Translations under genes and position numbers: made by a program
NCBI RefSeq assembly: GCF_030704535.1
Contig: NC_081811.1
Coordinates: 1,871,501-1,935,500 of the forward strand
Reading direction: 5' to 3'
DNA from: Vitis vinifera
Taxonomy: Eukaryota; Streptophyta; Magnoliopsida; Vitales; Vitaceae
DNA length: 64,000 bases
The notes under the pieces: generated by a model
The model's database searches: none
The model's input: the letters and a program-made list of their open reading frames with translations, nothing else
What the model was told of the DNA's origin: nothing
In this document: piece by piece, positions 45,602-57,600 of the stretch
Layout of the letters: each line of letters starts with the position of its first letter
Numbering within the stretch: the stretch's first letter is position 1

Positions 45602-48600
45602 ATGTCGCTCCTCAATGCCCTAACCCTAGGTTCGATGCCGACCACCGGCGAGTTCGTGCTCCGGACGGAGGACATTGAATTCGGATCGCTCTGGTGGTTT
45701 GTTTACGCCGGAGTGTCGTGCTTTCTCGTGCTCTTCGCTGGAATCATGTCGGGGCTCACTCTCGGCTTGATGTCTCTCGGCCTTGTTGAGCTCGAGATTC
45801 TCCAGCGGAGCGGGACGTCGGCGGAGAAGAAGCAAGCCGGTCGGTACAATTCGATTCCATAGGTTGTTTCGTGTTTGATTTGTGGAAGAGTGGGGTTGTC
45901 CCGTGTTTGGTTGCCGGGAAAATGCGGGAACAGGGGGAAGGAGGTTGAAATTTTGGGTGTTGAGCTTTTTTTTTCCCTTCGTTTTTTGGATTAGGGAAAG
46001 CGCGAGCTTTTCACTTGAAGGAGCTCAATGCAGCTAGTTTAGTGCCTGTTTGTTGAGTTTTTTTTTCTTTGGAAATCAAATGTGTCTGAAGTTTTGATTG
46101 GTTAGTGTTTAATTTTTTTTTTTTAATCCTTTCGTTTTGATAAGTGAGATTAAGGTGAGGGAGAACAGGTGACGCAATTCAGTCGTGGTTGGTTTGGTTG
46201 CCTTGAAAATTTGGGAAGAGGGAAGAAATTAAAATTTGGGGTCTTCGCCTTTTCCTTATTGCGAATCTTAGAAAACTATGATGTCCACTAAATGAGCTAA
46301 ACATAACCATAAAAGGGTTCATGTTTGTTTCAGACGGTGAAATGGTGAGATGGGGTCTTCTGTTATTCTTGGAGTGAGGAGTCTGTTTAGGTATTGAATT
46401 GTGATGGCAAAACTTTGATTTTATTTTATTCCATGCATTGCAAACTGCAAAGAACTATTAATAAAGATGTTGAATAGAGTATTCCGTGCCAAACCTTTTC
46501 TCTTCTCAAGTCACAAAAAAAATAAAGGAAAAGAGAATGAAAAAAGAAGGAATTTTGAATCAGTATTTTCTGATGTTTTTGTCTGGAAGAAATAAGAAAT
46601 CCAACTCAACTAAGCAGTTAGTTGTACCAGGCCCAGTTGAGTCATGGATGAGATTTTCTAGGGCCCCAGCTGATTCAAAACTTGAAGTAAAAGATGATAA
46701 TTACTTTCCAGTTCATACATTTTCTCTTCAACCAAATGAAGTTTTATGGAATAGTCCATATCTTATCAACCAACCTAGGCTGTGGTTGCATGTGAATAAT
46801 AGAATTTTATTAGCTAAAACAGAAACAAAATTGGCCAATCCTGTTGAGTCACTGTCACTAGATTCCAGGTTACGGGATGAGCTGGTGATTATAGTTCTAA
46901 TCATATAATAAAGAACAATGACTGCATCTGTAAGAAGGGGTAAATTACTTTATTACTTGGGTTCACATGCACTGTACCCAATCCAGGACATGCTAAAGTA
47001 TTAAAAGAAATTCAACATAAAGTCTAATCTAACCATTCTATTCCAAAATGGTTGAAGTATTATTAGATCTTTTAGACTTTCTTGTAACTCTGATTCATTA
47101 TTTAGAAAAGATTAGTGAATCTTCTAACACCTTGCCTTATCATGAAAAGAAAAAGTGCTAACGTCAATTTCTTTTTTTTTAAAGAATTGGCTATAAATGG
47201 TAAATTGTTATTACCCATGCCACTAGAAATAGATATAATTACCATTTATCAATATTTATTTTAAGTTCAGCTATATCCTCAAGTTCTTCTTCATACTTCA
47301 TCACTCCCTTTTGTTGTTGTGGGTATCAACTACTCAAGCAGTCCATGCCATAATTTTAGATCATCTGTCAGTGATCAAATTGTAATTATACGTTCAACAT
47401 CATAAGCTGTTTCCTCTTTGAATAATGTTATCAAGGTAGCTCAGATCTTACCAGGCATATTGCCTTCAAAAGTTTCTGTTTCATGTTCTGTTGTTCTCAA
47501 TATTGTTATTTTCAGTTTATTAAGCACTATCATCGATAAAACATTTTCTAAGTTTTTCACGTGTTAATTTTTGCTAAGTTTGGAATGTTGCCTTTTATCA
47601 TCTATGCATCTCATTTTGATTGTTGCCTTCATTATGTTCAGCTGCTATCCTACCAGTAGTTCAAAAGCAACACCAGCTTCTTGTGACCTTGCTTCTTTGT
47701 AATGCTTGTGCCATGGAGGTAAGTAATTATAAGAAATGCTTTTCATTTGTCTTTTTGATCTAATGGGAATTCACTTGCATTCATTGAAAATGGGTTTGCT
47801 TTAACTTCTTGATTTTCCATATTTAATGGAAGTTTTACAGTACAGTCCATTGCTTTTAAGATCTCTAAATATTTGTAACAATATGTTAGCAAGAGTGTTG
47901 GACTATAGCAAGTGAAAAAGGGTTAGAGAAGAAATATGTTTGATTGATAACCAAAATGATTCATTTGAATATGGAATTGTTACTAGGACACAATACTTTT
48001 ATTTTTCATTTAATAGGTAAGCATATAGAAGAATGCCAAGAGGGCATAACCCAGGGTGTGCAAGTTGCCCCAAAGGTAGAGCAAGCAAAAGAAGAAAACA
48101 TAGGAAAGACAAAAAGAAAAAAAACCTCAACTCCATGGACATTCAGTGAAGAGGGAATGGGAGGATAGAGTTGTTTGGAAGAGTGATAGCAAAGGGGTTT
48201 TCTTTGTAAGGGGGGCTTTATTCTTTGTTGGAGACTAATGGTACGATCCCTTTCCCTTTGAAGATAGTTTGGAACCCCTAGATTCCTTCAAATGCGAGTT
48301 TCTTCACTTGGGAGGCTTGTTGGGGGAAAGTTTTGACGTTAGATCAACTACAAAGAAGAGGGTGGATTTTGACAAATAGGTGTGCTTTGTGCAAAGAGGA
48401 GTCAGAGTCCATTGATCATATCCTTCTTCATTGTGACAAGGCAAGATTATTGTGGCAGTTGGTGTTCTCCATTTTTGGTGTTTAGTAGGTTATTTCCAAG
48501 TCAGTTAAGGAAACCCTCTTAGGGTGGCATGTTTCTTTTATAGAGAAAAAGCGTATGAAGGCTTGGAGAGTTGCTCCTTCTTGCATTTTTTGGACGATCT

Positions 48601-51600
48601 GGAAGGAAAAAAAAAAGGAGATTCTTTAATAGTGAGGAATTGTCTGATCAAAGAGTAAAAAAAATTTTCCTAATCAATTTCTCTATGTGAGTTAGGATGT
48701 ATGTAGGTGGTGGCTATACGCATATATTTTATTTTTTAGATCTGTTGGGTATTGGTTGAGGGAGGGAGTATTTTTTTGTACCATCTTTTCTATTTTTTGC
48801 TTAGTACTCTTTGTATACGACCTGTATACTCTTGCGTGCTTTTTGTGGGGAGAAAAAGGAAGAAAGTGTGGAAGTCCATCCCGCTTTTCATTTTTTGGAC
48901 AATTTGGAAGGAGAGGAATAGGCTTGCCTTTAAAGGGGGTGTGTTAGCCTTTCAGAAATTAAAGACTTCGTTTGTGTATAATTTTTGGGGTTGGGCTAAA
49001 GTGTACATTGATATGGAGTCGAATTCCCTTATAGGTTTCTTGGAGTGGATAGCTTCCAAGTAGGGGTTGGGTTCTTTTGTTTTTTGGATTAGGGTTTGTA
49101 GCCTTGTATACTTCCTGTATGCTCTTTGGCTTTTTGCCTTCGTTAATATAATCGTTTACTTATCAAAAAAAAAAAAATACTCTTGGGTGCTTTTTGCATT
49201 TTTAATAGAATCTCTTACTTATAAAATAAAAATGGTCACCCTTCTACTCCTTTGAACACCCGCAACATCTCCCTACCTCCCTACAACCACCCTTCTCCTC
49301 AAAGTTATCCCTTTTCATCAAACCTTTAGTAGCAATTTACTATTAAAGCCTCAGTCATCACATTCAAGTCTCCGATGCCCAATCCCACTGATGGGGGAAA
49401 GCCTGTTAAAGTTTATTCAAGGAAGAAATGGAAGACCTAAGTAAACTTTTAAGTAGGATTAATATTAATTAGAATTGAATTGAGATTAATATTTGTTGGA
49501 GTCTAATTAGGATTAGCTAGTTGAGTTATAATATAATTAGAATTTGAGTCATGAAAGGTTATTAAAATCCTAGTAGACGTTGGATGTTATAATTAGAATT
49601 AGAATCATAATAGGTTATTAGAACCCTAGTAGACTTTGGATTTCTTAGAGAAGCCTATAAATAGGCTAATCAATGTAAATCAAAGGGATTTTTTGATATG
49701 AATAATATTATATTTTCTTTCATTGTAAGGTTGTAACCCCAATGGTGAGATTCCATTGATTTTTTCTAGGTGAGACTCTTAGAAGGCCTTAGTGAGACTC
49801 TTAAGGTTTTTCATATTTTCTTTATTGTTTCTTCTTTCTCTTTATTTCTTATCTTATAATTTTCTCTACCATAAAATTTATTCTTTGTTCCTCTCCTTAC
49901 ACCATAAAAAATAAACCCTAGTCCATCTACTCTTGAGTGTAGGCAACCATCCTAGGGTTGTCCTACATCAATTTTGGTATCAGAGCCAAAGTTCTTAGCT
50001 TGAAGGCATATGCAATTAAGGAGCGGAGCAACTTATGCAAGCATGAGTTCCAAAAAAACTTCTAGCAATCAAGATGCTGCTACAATACGCTTGGAGGAAA
50101 TTTCAGCCACACAACAATCCCATCAAGATGCTATAATACAACTAAATAGAAAACTTGATGAGATCATGAAGTTATTAGAAAAGAATCAAGAAAAACGACC
50201 AATTGAAGAGGAGATTGCAAGTCATCAATTTAGACAATCGCCAAGTCGATCACACGAACAACAAGACAATTTTATGATGGGGACTCAAAGAAGGGCTAGA
50301 CTTTTTGAGCTAGATGATGATGTGACTAAAAAGGTACGTCTTGAAGTTGCTGAATTTTATGGAAAACTAAATCCAACAGCTTTTCTTGATTGGATTATGT
50401 CAATGGAAGATTACTTTGATTGGTATGCAATGCTCGAAAATAGAAATGTTCGTTTTGTGAAGGCAAAGTTGAAAGGAACAGCACGTCTATGGTGGCATAA
50501 TATTGAGAATCAAGTTCATAGAACTAACCAATCACCTATTGACACATGAGACGAGATGAAGTTGAAGATGATGGAGCACTTTCTCCTAACTGATTATGAA
50601 CAACTTATGTATACAAAATTGTTTTCCCTTAAACAAGGTACCAAGTCCGTTGAAGAATATACAGAAGAATTCTATGAATTAAGTATTCGAAATCAAGTGC
50701 GGGAAAGTGATGCTCAACTTGCAGCCCGCTACAAAGCTGGACTTCGAATGGAGATTCAACTTGAGATGATAGCTGCACACACTTATACCGTAGATGATGT
50801 TTATCAACTAGCCCTCAAAATAGAAGAAGGCCTCAAATTTTGGGTTTCCAGGCGTCCAAGTTCACAAATTGGGAGCACTTTCTTCAACAGGACAGCAAGC
50901 AAACCTTTAAGCACATCAAATTTCAAAACTTATAATCATGTGAATGGTGGGGGCAACACTCAACAAACTTCGAATGTGGTTCATAAGAATGGTAATAAGT
51001 GTAAAACTTCAATGAGTATTGGAGATAGAAAAGTAGACGTGACTCCTTTATGCTTTAAGTGTGGTGGGCATGATCATTATGTTGTTGTATGCCCAACCAA
51101 AGGTTTACACTTTTGTGTTGAAGAACCAGAATCTGAATTGGAGAGTTACCCAAAGGAAGAAGAGACCTACAATGAAGATGAAGTTAGTGAAGAATGTGAC
51201 TACTATGATGGTATGACGGAAGGGCATAGTCTTGTAGTACGACCTTTACTAGCTGTCCCAAAGGTAAAAGGAGAAGACGATTGGCGACGTACTAGCATTT
51301 TCCAAACACGTATTTCTTGCCAAGGGAGATTATGCACCATGATCATTGATGGAGGTAACAGTTTGAACATAGCTTTGCAAGAACTTGTTGAGAAGCTAAA
51401 CCTTAAAACAGAGAGACATCCAAATCCATTTAGAGTAACATGGGTTAATGACACCTCTATCTCGGTAAGTTTTCGTTGCTTAGTAACATTCCTTTTTGGT
51501 AAGGACTTTGAAGATTTTGTATGATGTGAGGTTTTACCCATAAAAGTAAGTCATATTTTACTTGGAAGACCTTGACTCTTTGATAGAAGAGTTCAACATG

Positions 51601-54600
51601 ATGGCTATGAAAATACATATGCTCTCATGCACAACAGACGTAAGAAGATCCTTTGTCCAATGAAAGAAGTCCCTCTAATTAAGAAGTCAGAGGAAGAGGC
51701 ATGTTGAGAGAGAGAGAAAGAAGAAAAACCTTAATTCTCATTCATGTGATTCACTACTTACAATTGAAAAGTATATATATATATATACAAGCGTAGGAGA
51801 ACTAACTACCATACATGTAACCTATATTAAAAAGGAAAGACTGTACACTATATATACATTATATTCAACACTCCCCCTCAAGCTGGAGCATATATGTCAT
51901 ATGCACCAAGCTTGTTACAAATGTATTTAATCCTAGGACCTCTGAGAGATTTAGTGAAGATGTCTGCTAGTTGATAATTTGAATTAACAAAACTTGTAGC
52001 AACACATCCTGATGTGATCTTCTCTCTAATGAAGTGACAGTCAACTTCAATATGCTTAGTCCTTTCATGAAAGATTGGATTGGATGCAATATGTAATGCA
52101 GCCTGGTTATCACAGATGAGTTTCATCTGTTCATCCTTTCCAAATCTCAACTCTTGAAGAAGATGTCTCAACCATATGAGTTCACATGTTGCCAGAGCCA
52201 TAGCTCGATACTCGGCTTCAGCGCTAGATCTGACCACTACATCTTATTTCTTACTCTTCCAAGATATTAGATTACCTCCAATAAAAACACAGTACCCTGA
52301 AGTGGAACGTCTATTTGTGGGTGAGCCAACCCAATTTGCATCTGTGTAACCAACAACCTGAGTATGACCTCTGTTCTCGTACAACACACCTTGGCCTGGT
52401 GTGCTTTTGATATATCGAAGAATGCGGATTACAGCATCCCAATGGCTATCACATGGTGACTGTAGGAATTGACTAACAACACTCACAGGAAAAGAAATGT
52501 CTGGACGAGTAATGGTGAGGTAGTTCAATTTACCTACGAGTCGTCGATATCTCCCAAGGTCTCTTAAAGGCTCCCCTTGTCCTGGTACAAGTTTGACATT
52601 TGGATCCATAGGTGTGTCTACCGGTTTACAGTCTAACATACCGGTTTCTTCCAGGATGTCTAAAGCATACTTCTTTTGGGAAAGGACCACACCGGAATTG
52701 GATTGAGCTATCTCAATTCCTAAGAAATACTTGAGTTTCCCCAAGTCTTTAGTCTGAAAGTGGGTAGAAAGATGTTGCTTTAGTTTCTGAATACCATCCT
52801 GATCACTACCTGTAATGACGATGTCATCCACATAAACAACCAGATAAATACACTGCCCCAAGGAGTTATGATGATAGAAAACTGAATGGTCTGCTGTACT
52901 GCGAAGCATGCCAAACTCTTGAACAACAGAGCTAAAACGACCAAACCATGCTCGAGAAGATTGTTTCAATCCATATAGAGAACGGCGTAACCTGCACACT
53001 AAACCAGACTCCCCCTGAGCAACAAAACCAGGAGGTTGCTCCATATAAACTTCCTTGACAAGATCACCATGAAGGAAGACATTTTTAATATCCAACTGAT
53101 AAAGAGGCCAAAAACACATAGCAGCCATGGAGAGAAGCAGACGGACAGAAGCAATCTTGGCAACAGGGGAGAATGTGTCACCATAATCAGAACCATAAAC
53201 CTGAGTATAGCCTTTAGCAACTAAGCGGGCCTTAAGGCTATCAACCTGACCATCAAGACCAACCTTAACTGCGTAGACCCAACGACAGCCAACTGTAGAT
53301 TTACCAGAGGGTAAAACAACAAGATCCCAAGTGCCATTAGAGTGCAGAGCAGCCATTTCATCCACCATTGCCTGTCGCCAGCCTGGATGGGAAAGAGCTT
53401 CATGGGTGCTCTTTGGAAGAGAAACAGAGGATATAGCAGAAACAAAAGCAGAATAGGGTGAAGATAATCGATGATAACTCAAAAAATTGTAAATAGGATG
53501 AGGATTACGAGTAGAGCGAGTACCTTTCTGAATAGCAATGGGTAAATCATCAGGAGAAGGCAGAGCCGGGGCAGGAGAAGCCGAAGGGGTAGGAAGTGAG
53601 TCAGCAGGTGCCTCAGCAAAAGGGAGAGGAGCAGCGACACGAGGGCGACGATGATAAACCTGAAGTGGTCGAGGAGGCACGACATCAGCTGGGGAGACAA
53701 TGGGAAGGGGCAAGACTTCAGAAACAGGAAGAGACTCAGAAGTGGTGGAAAAGAATGGTGAGTCCTCAAAGAAGGTGACATCAGCGGAGATAAAGTATCG
53801 ATGAGTCTCAAGGGAATAACAACGATAACCCTTCTGAAGTCTGGAATATCCCAAGAAGAGGCACTTCATGGCTTTGGCAGAAAGCTTGTCCTGTCCAGGA
53901 GTGAGAATATGAACAAAGCAAGTACAACCAAAGACACGAGGAGGAAGGAAATAAAGTGGTTGGTCAGGGAAGAGAAGGGAGTGAGGAATCTGATCGTGTA
54001 AGATAGATTAGGGCATACGATTAATCAAATAACAAGCGGTAAGAACAGCATCCCCCCAAAAACGAAAAGGAACATTACTATGGAGGAGGATAGTACGAGC
54101 TGTCTCAACAAGATGTCGATTCTTGCGTTCAGCTACCCCATTTTGTTGAGGAGTATGAGCACAAGAAGACTGATAAAGAATCCCATGATGAGACATAAAC
54201 GAAGTAAATGGGGCAGAAAAATATTCCCTGGCATTGTCACTGCGTAACACACGAATAGAAATATTGAACTGGGTTTGGATTTCAACATAAAATTTTTGGA
54301 AAATAGAGAATAACTCAGTTCGATTTTTCATTTAAAATAACCAAGTACATCGAGAATAGTCATCAATGAAAGTGACAAAATACTGAAATCCTAAAGTAGA
54401 CGCAGTCCGACAAGGACCCCAAACATCAGTGTGGACAAGCTCAAAAGGAGACTTTGCCCGATTATTCAAACGCTTTGGGAACGAGACACGAGTATGTTTC
54501 CCAAGCTGACATGACTCACACGGAAGCGACGACAAAGTGGAAAAACGAGGGACCATCTTCTGGAACTTGGAGAGACTAGGATGACCCAGACGATTGTGAA

Positions 54601-57600
54601 TGAGGAGAGGAGCATCAGTGGAAATGCAAACTATAGGAGATGAATCCGAGGTGAGGTGATAGAGGCCTTGAGACTCACGTCCTATGCCAATCGTCTTCCT
54701 CGTACTCCGGTCCTGCAAGGTCACAAATTTATCAGAAAAGGTAATAGAGCAATTAAGAGTACGAGTGAGTTTGCTGATGGAAATAAGATTAAAAGGACAT
54801 TCAGGAATATAAAGGACAGAAGTGAGAGGTAGAGAAGGCAGAGGAAGGGCCAAACCAATACCTTTAGCCACAGTTTGAGAACCATTAGCTAAGGTAATAG
54901 TAGGTAAAGCAGAGGTAGTAGTAATAGAGGAGAAAAGATCCTTATTACCAGATAGGTGATCAGAAGCTCCAGAATCTAGAATTCAGGGTCCAAGAGAAGA
55001 TGTGTGGGTAAGGCAGACAGAGGCATTACCAGGTTGGGCAACAGAGGCAATAGAAGCCTGAGATGTCTGAGATGCGGAGGAGCTCGGAGGTTGAGGCAGC
55101 GGAGAATCAGAGGACTGGGCCATATGGGCAGTGTGAGGAGGCCGTCCATGTAATTGATAGCAACGATCGCGAGTGTGGCCAAGTTTATTGCAATAGGTGC
55201 AATGAGGACGTTGGCCTCTACCTCGGGTACCACTGCGTCCTCCTCAAGAGATAGTTTGAGAAACTAACATAGAAGAATCTGAAGTGCTATTAGATGGCAA
55301 AGTCTGAGTGGACGAGATACGGAGGAGGCGAGCAAACACATCATCCAAGGACAGAACTGATGAACTACCAAGAATCTGATCACGGATAAGGCTCAAGATC
55401 TGGACGGAGGGCAATAAGAGTAAGGAGCATGAAGAACTTGTCAAGCTGTGTTTGTTGAGTCCCAACATCAGGAGTAAGAGGCATCACAATCAAGAACTCC
55501 TCTTTAAGAGAAGCAATCTGACCAATATAAGTAGATAGATCCAAGTCCTATTGGATGATATGGACAATAGCAGAAGCCACCTTATAAAGACGCTGGATAT
55601 CATTCGTGTATAATCCTTTGGCCTGAGTCCAAAATTTAAAACAAATTTTGTAGGCCCGAAGATGAAGAAGAATCCTGGGATCAACCGATTGCCATAATAC
55701 ACTACATAACTGTGCATCTATCTTCCTCCACTGTACACGGTCAACCTTAGGGATATTTGCCTCCTGGGTAACCAAGTGATCCTCATATCCTTGACCCATA
55801 AACCAAAGTTCAACAGAGACAGACCAGGAAAGATAATTTTCACTGCCAACCAATTTCTCCGAAGTAATCATAGGAGATCCAGATATGATAGAGGAAAAAA
55901 TGGGAGTTTTAGTAGCCATATCCACTTATCTGGAGAATGAAGTATGTTTGGATTGAAGAGAGCCCTAATACGGCTTCAGATTGCGGCGTGGCACCACCGA
56001 AAAAGGGAGACGGCCTCAGATCGCGGCGTGGTACCACCAGAAAGGTAGAAGAACACTTCCCAAGGCACGTGCAGGGATTGGGGTGGAGAAAAAGTAGCCG
56101 GAGCTTCGTCGGAAAGACTGTTTGGAGGGCCGACGGAGACAAAAATCCCCAAAAGAGGTACGTGCAGGGCTCGGATGGGAGAACTAGGGATGTAGGGAGG
56201 CTGGTCGGCGTCAGGCAAAGCTGGAGGAGGAGGTGCGTCGCCAGAAAAGGCCTCACGCGCTTTCACGCACCGGCGTGTGAGATGTAGTCGCCGGTCGGAA
56301 AATTGCGCGTGGCCAGCGCGTGGATGAGCTTTTGGTTCCGGTGCCTTCACAAAAGTTGGAGATCTTCTCCAGGCGCTCCTTCTGGTGTGGTCGGTGTCGG
56401 AAAAAGACGTTGCCGGAAAGTTCGCCGGAAAATTTTGCCGGCGGTGAGTGTTTTCTGACGACGATTCGACTGACCGGAAAGTATTGGGAGATGGGGAAGG
56501 TGACCAGAATGAAACACGATCACTGGAAGGTTTCCCGGAGTTGATGACACGGGAAACTGGAAAGAATTAGGTTTTCTCCCTTGGCTCTGATACCATGTTG
56601 AGAGAGAGAGAAAGAAGAAAAACCTTAATTCTCATTCATGTGATTCACTACTTACAATTGAGAAGTATATATATATATATACAAGCATAGGAGAACTAAC
56701 TACCATACATGTAACCTATATTAAAAAGGAAAGACTGTACACTATATATACATTATATTCAACAAGGCACAACCAAAAAATGTACTTATTATGTGTCAAT
56801 TTGAAAATGAGAGCAAGGAAACTAAAGTTATTTTTCCTTTAATGGCTCGGAAAGTGGAAGAATTTAAAGAAAAAGATAAGGAATATCCAGCAAACGTACG
56901 TAAAATCCTTGATGACTTTTCTGACTTGTGGCTTGCAGAGTTACCTAATCAACTCCTTCCTCTGCGTGACGTACAACATGCCATTGATTTGATTCCCTGT
57001 GCATCATTACCAAATTTACCAGCCTACAGAATGAATCCAACAGAGCATGCTGAATTGAAAAGGCAAGTTGATGAATTACTTACTAAAGGCTTTATTCGTG
57101 AAAGCCTAAGTCCTTGTGGAGTTCCTGCCTTATTAACACCAAAGAAGGATGGATCATGGCGGATGTGTGTGGATAGTCGTGTAATCAACAAAATCACAAT
57201 CAAGTATTGATTTCCAATTCCAAGACTTGATGACATGCTAGATATGATGGTTGGATTAGTAATTTTCTCAAAGATTGATCTAAGAAGTGGATATCATCAA
57301 ATACGTATTAGGTCAGGGGATGAATGGAAGACATCTTTCAAAACTAAGGATGGATTGTATGAGTGGTTAGTCATGCCGTTTGGACTAACCAATGCTCCTT
57401 CATGCGGATTATGATGTAGGTATTGAAACCTTTTATTGGACGGTTTGTTGTTGTCTATTTTGATGATATTCTTATATATAGTCGATCTTGTGAAGATCAT
57501 GAGGAACACTTGAAACAAGTAATGCGCACTCTTAGGGCTAAAATTTTTTACATTAATTTGAAAAAATGTACTTTCATGAGCCCTAGTGTTGTATTTCTTG

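Larger units (their letters stand above)
51702..56764 (-). mobile_element. Ty1/copia retrotransposon nested in the gypsy element
   Basis: It is flanked by 169-bp LTRs (51702-51870 and 56596-56764) with TGTTGA/TCAACA ends and by a perfect AGGCA duplication (51697-51701 and 56765-56769). Its genes read on the minus strand, opposite to the host element. The order is gag, protease, integrase, reverse transcriptase, RNase H, which is copia type. The two LTRs differ at only two positions, so it is the youngest insertion visible here. Nonsense codons in gag and pol make this copy inactive. Confidence 0.95.

Noticed and set aside
56347-56550. Frames in the 55909-56550 segment next to the copia 5' LTR
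   Set aside because: They lie in the untranslated leader between the copia LTR and gag and overlap on both strands.
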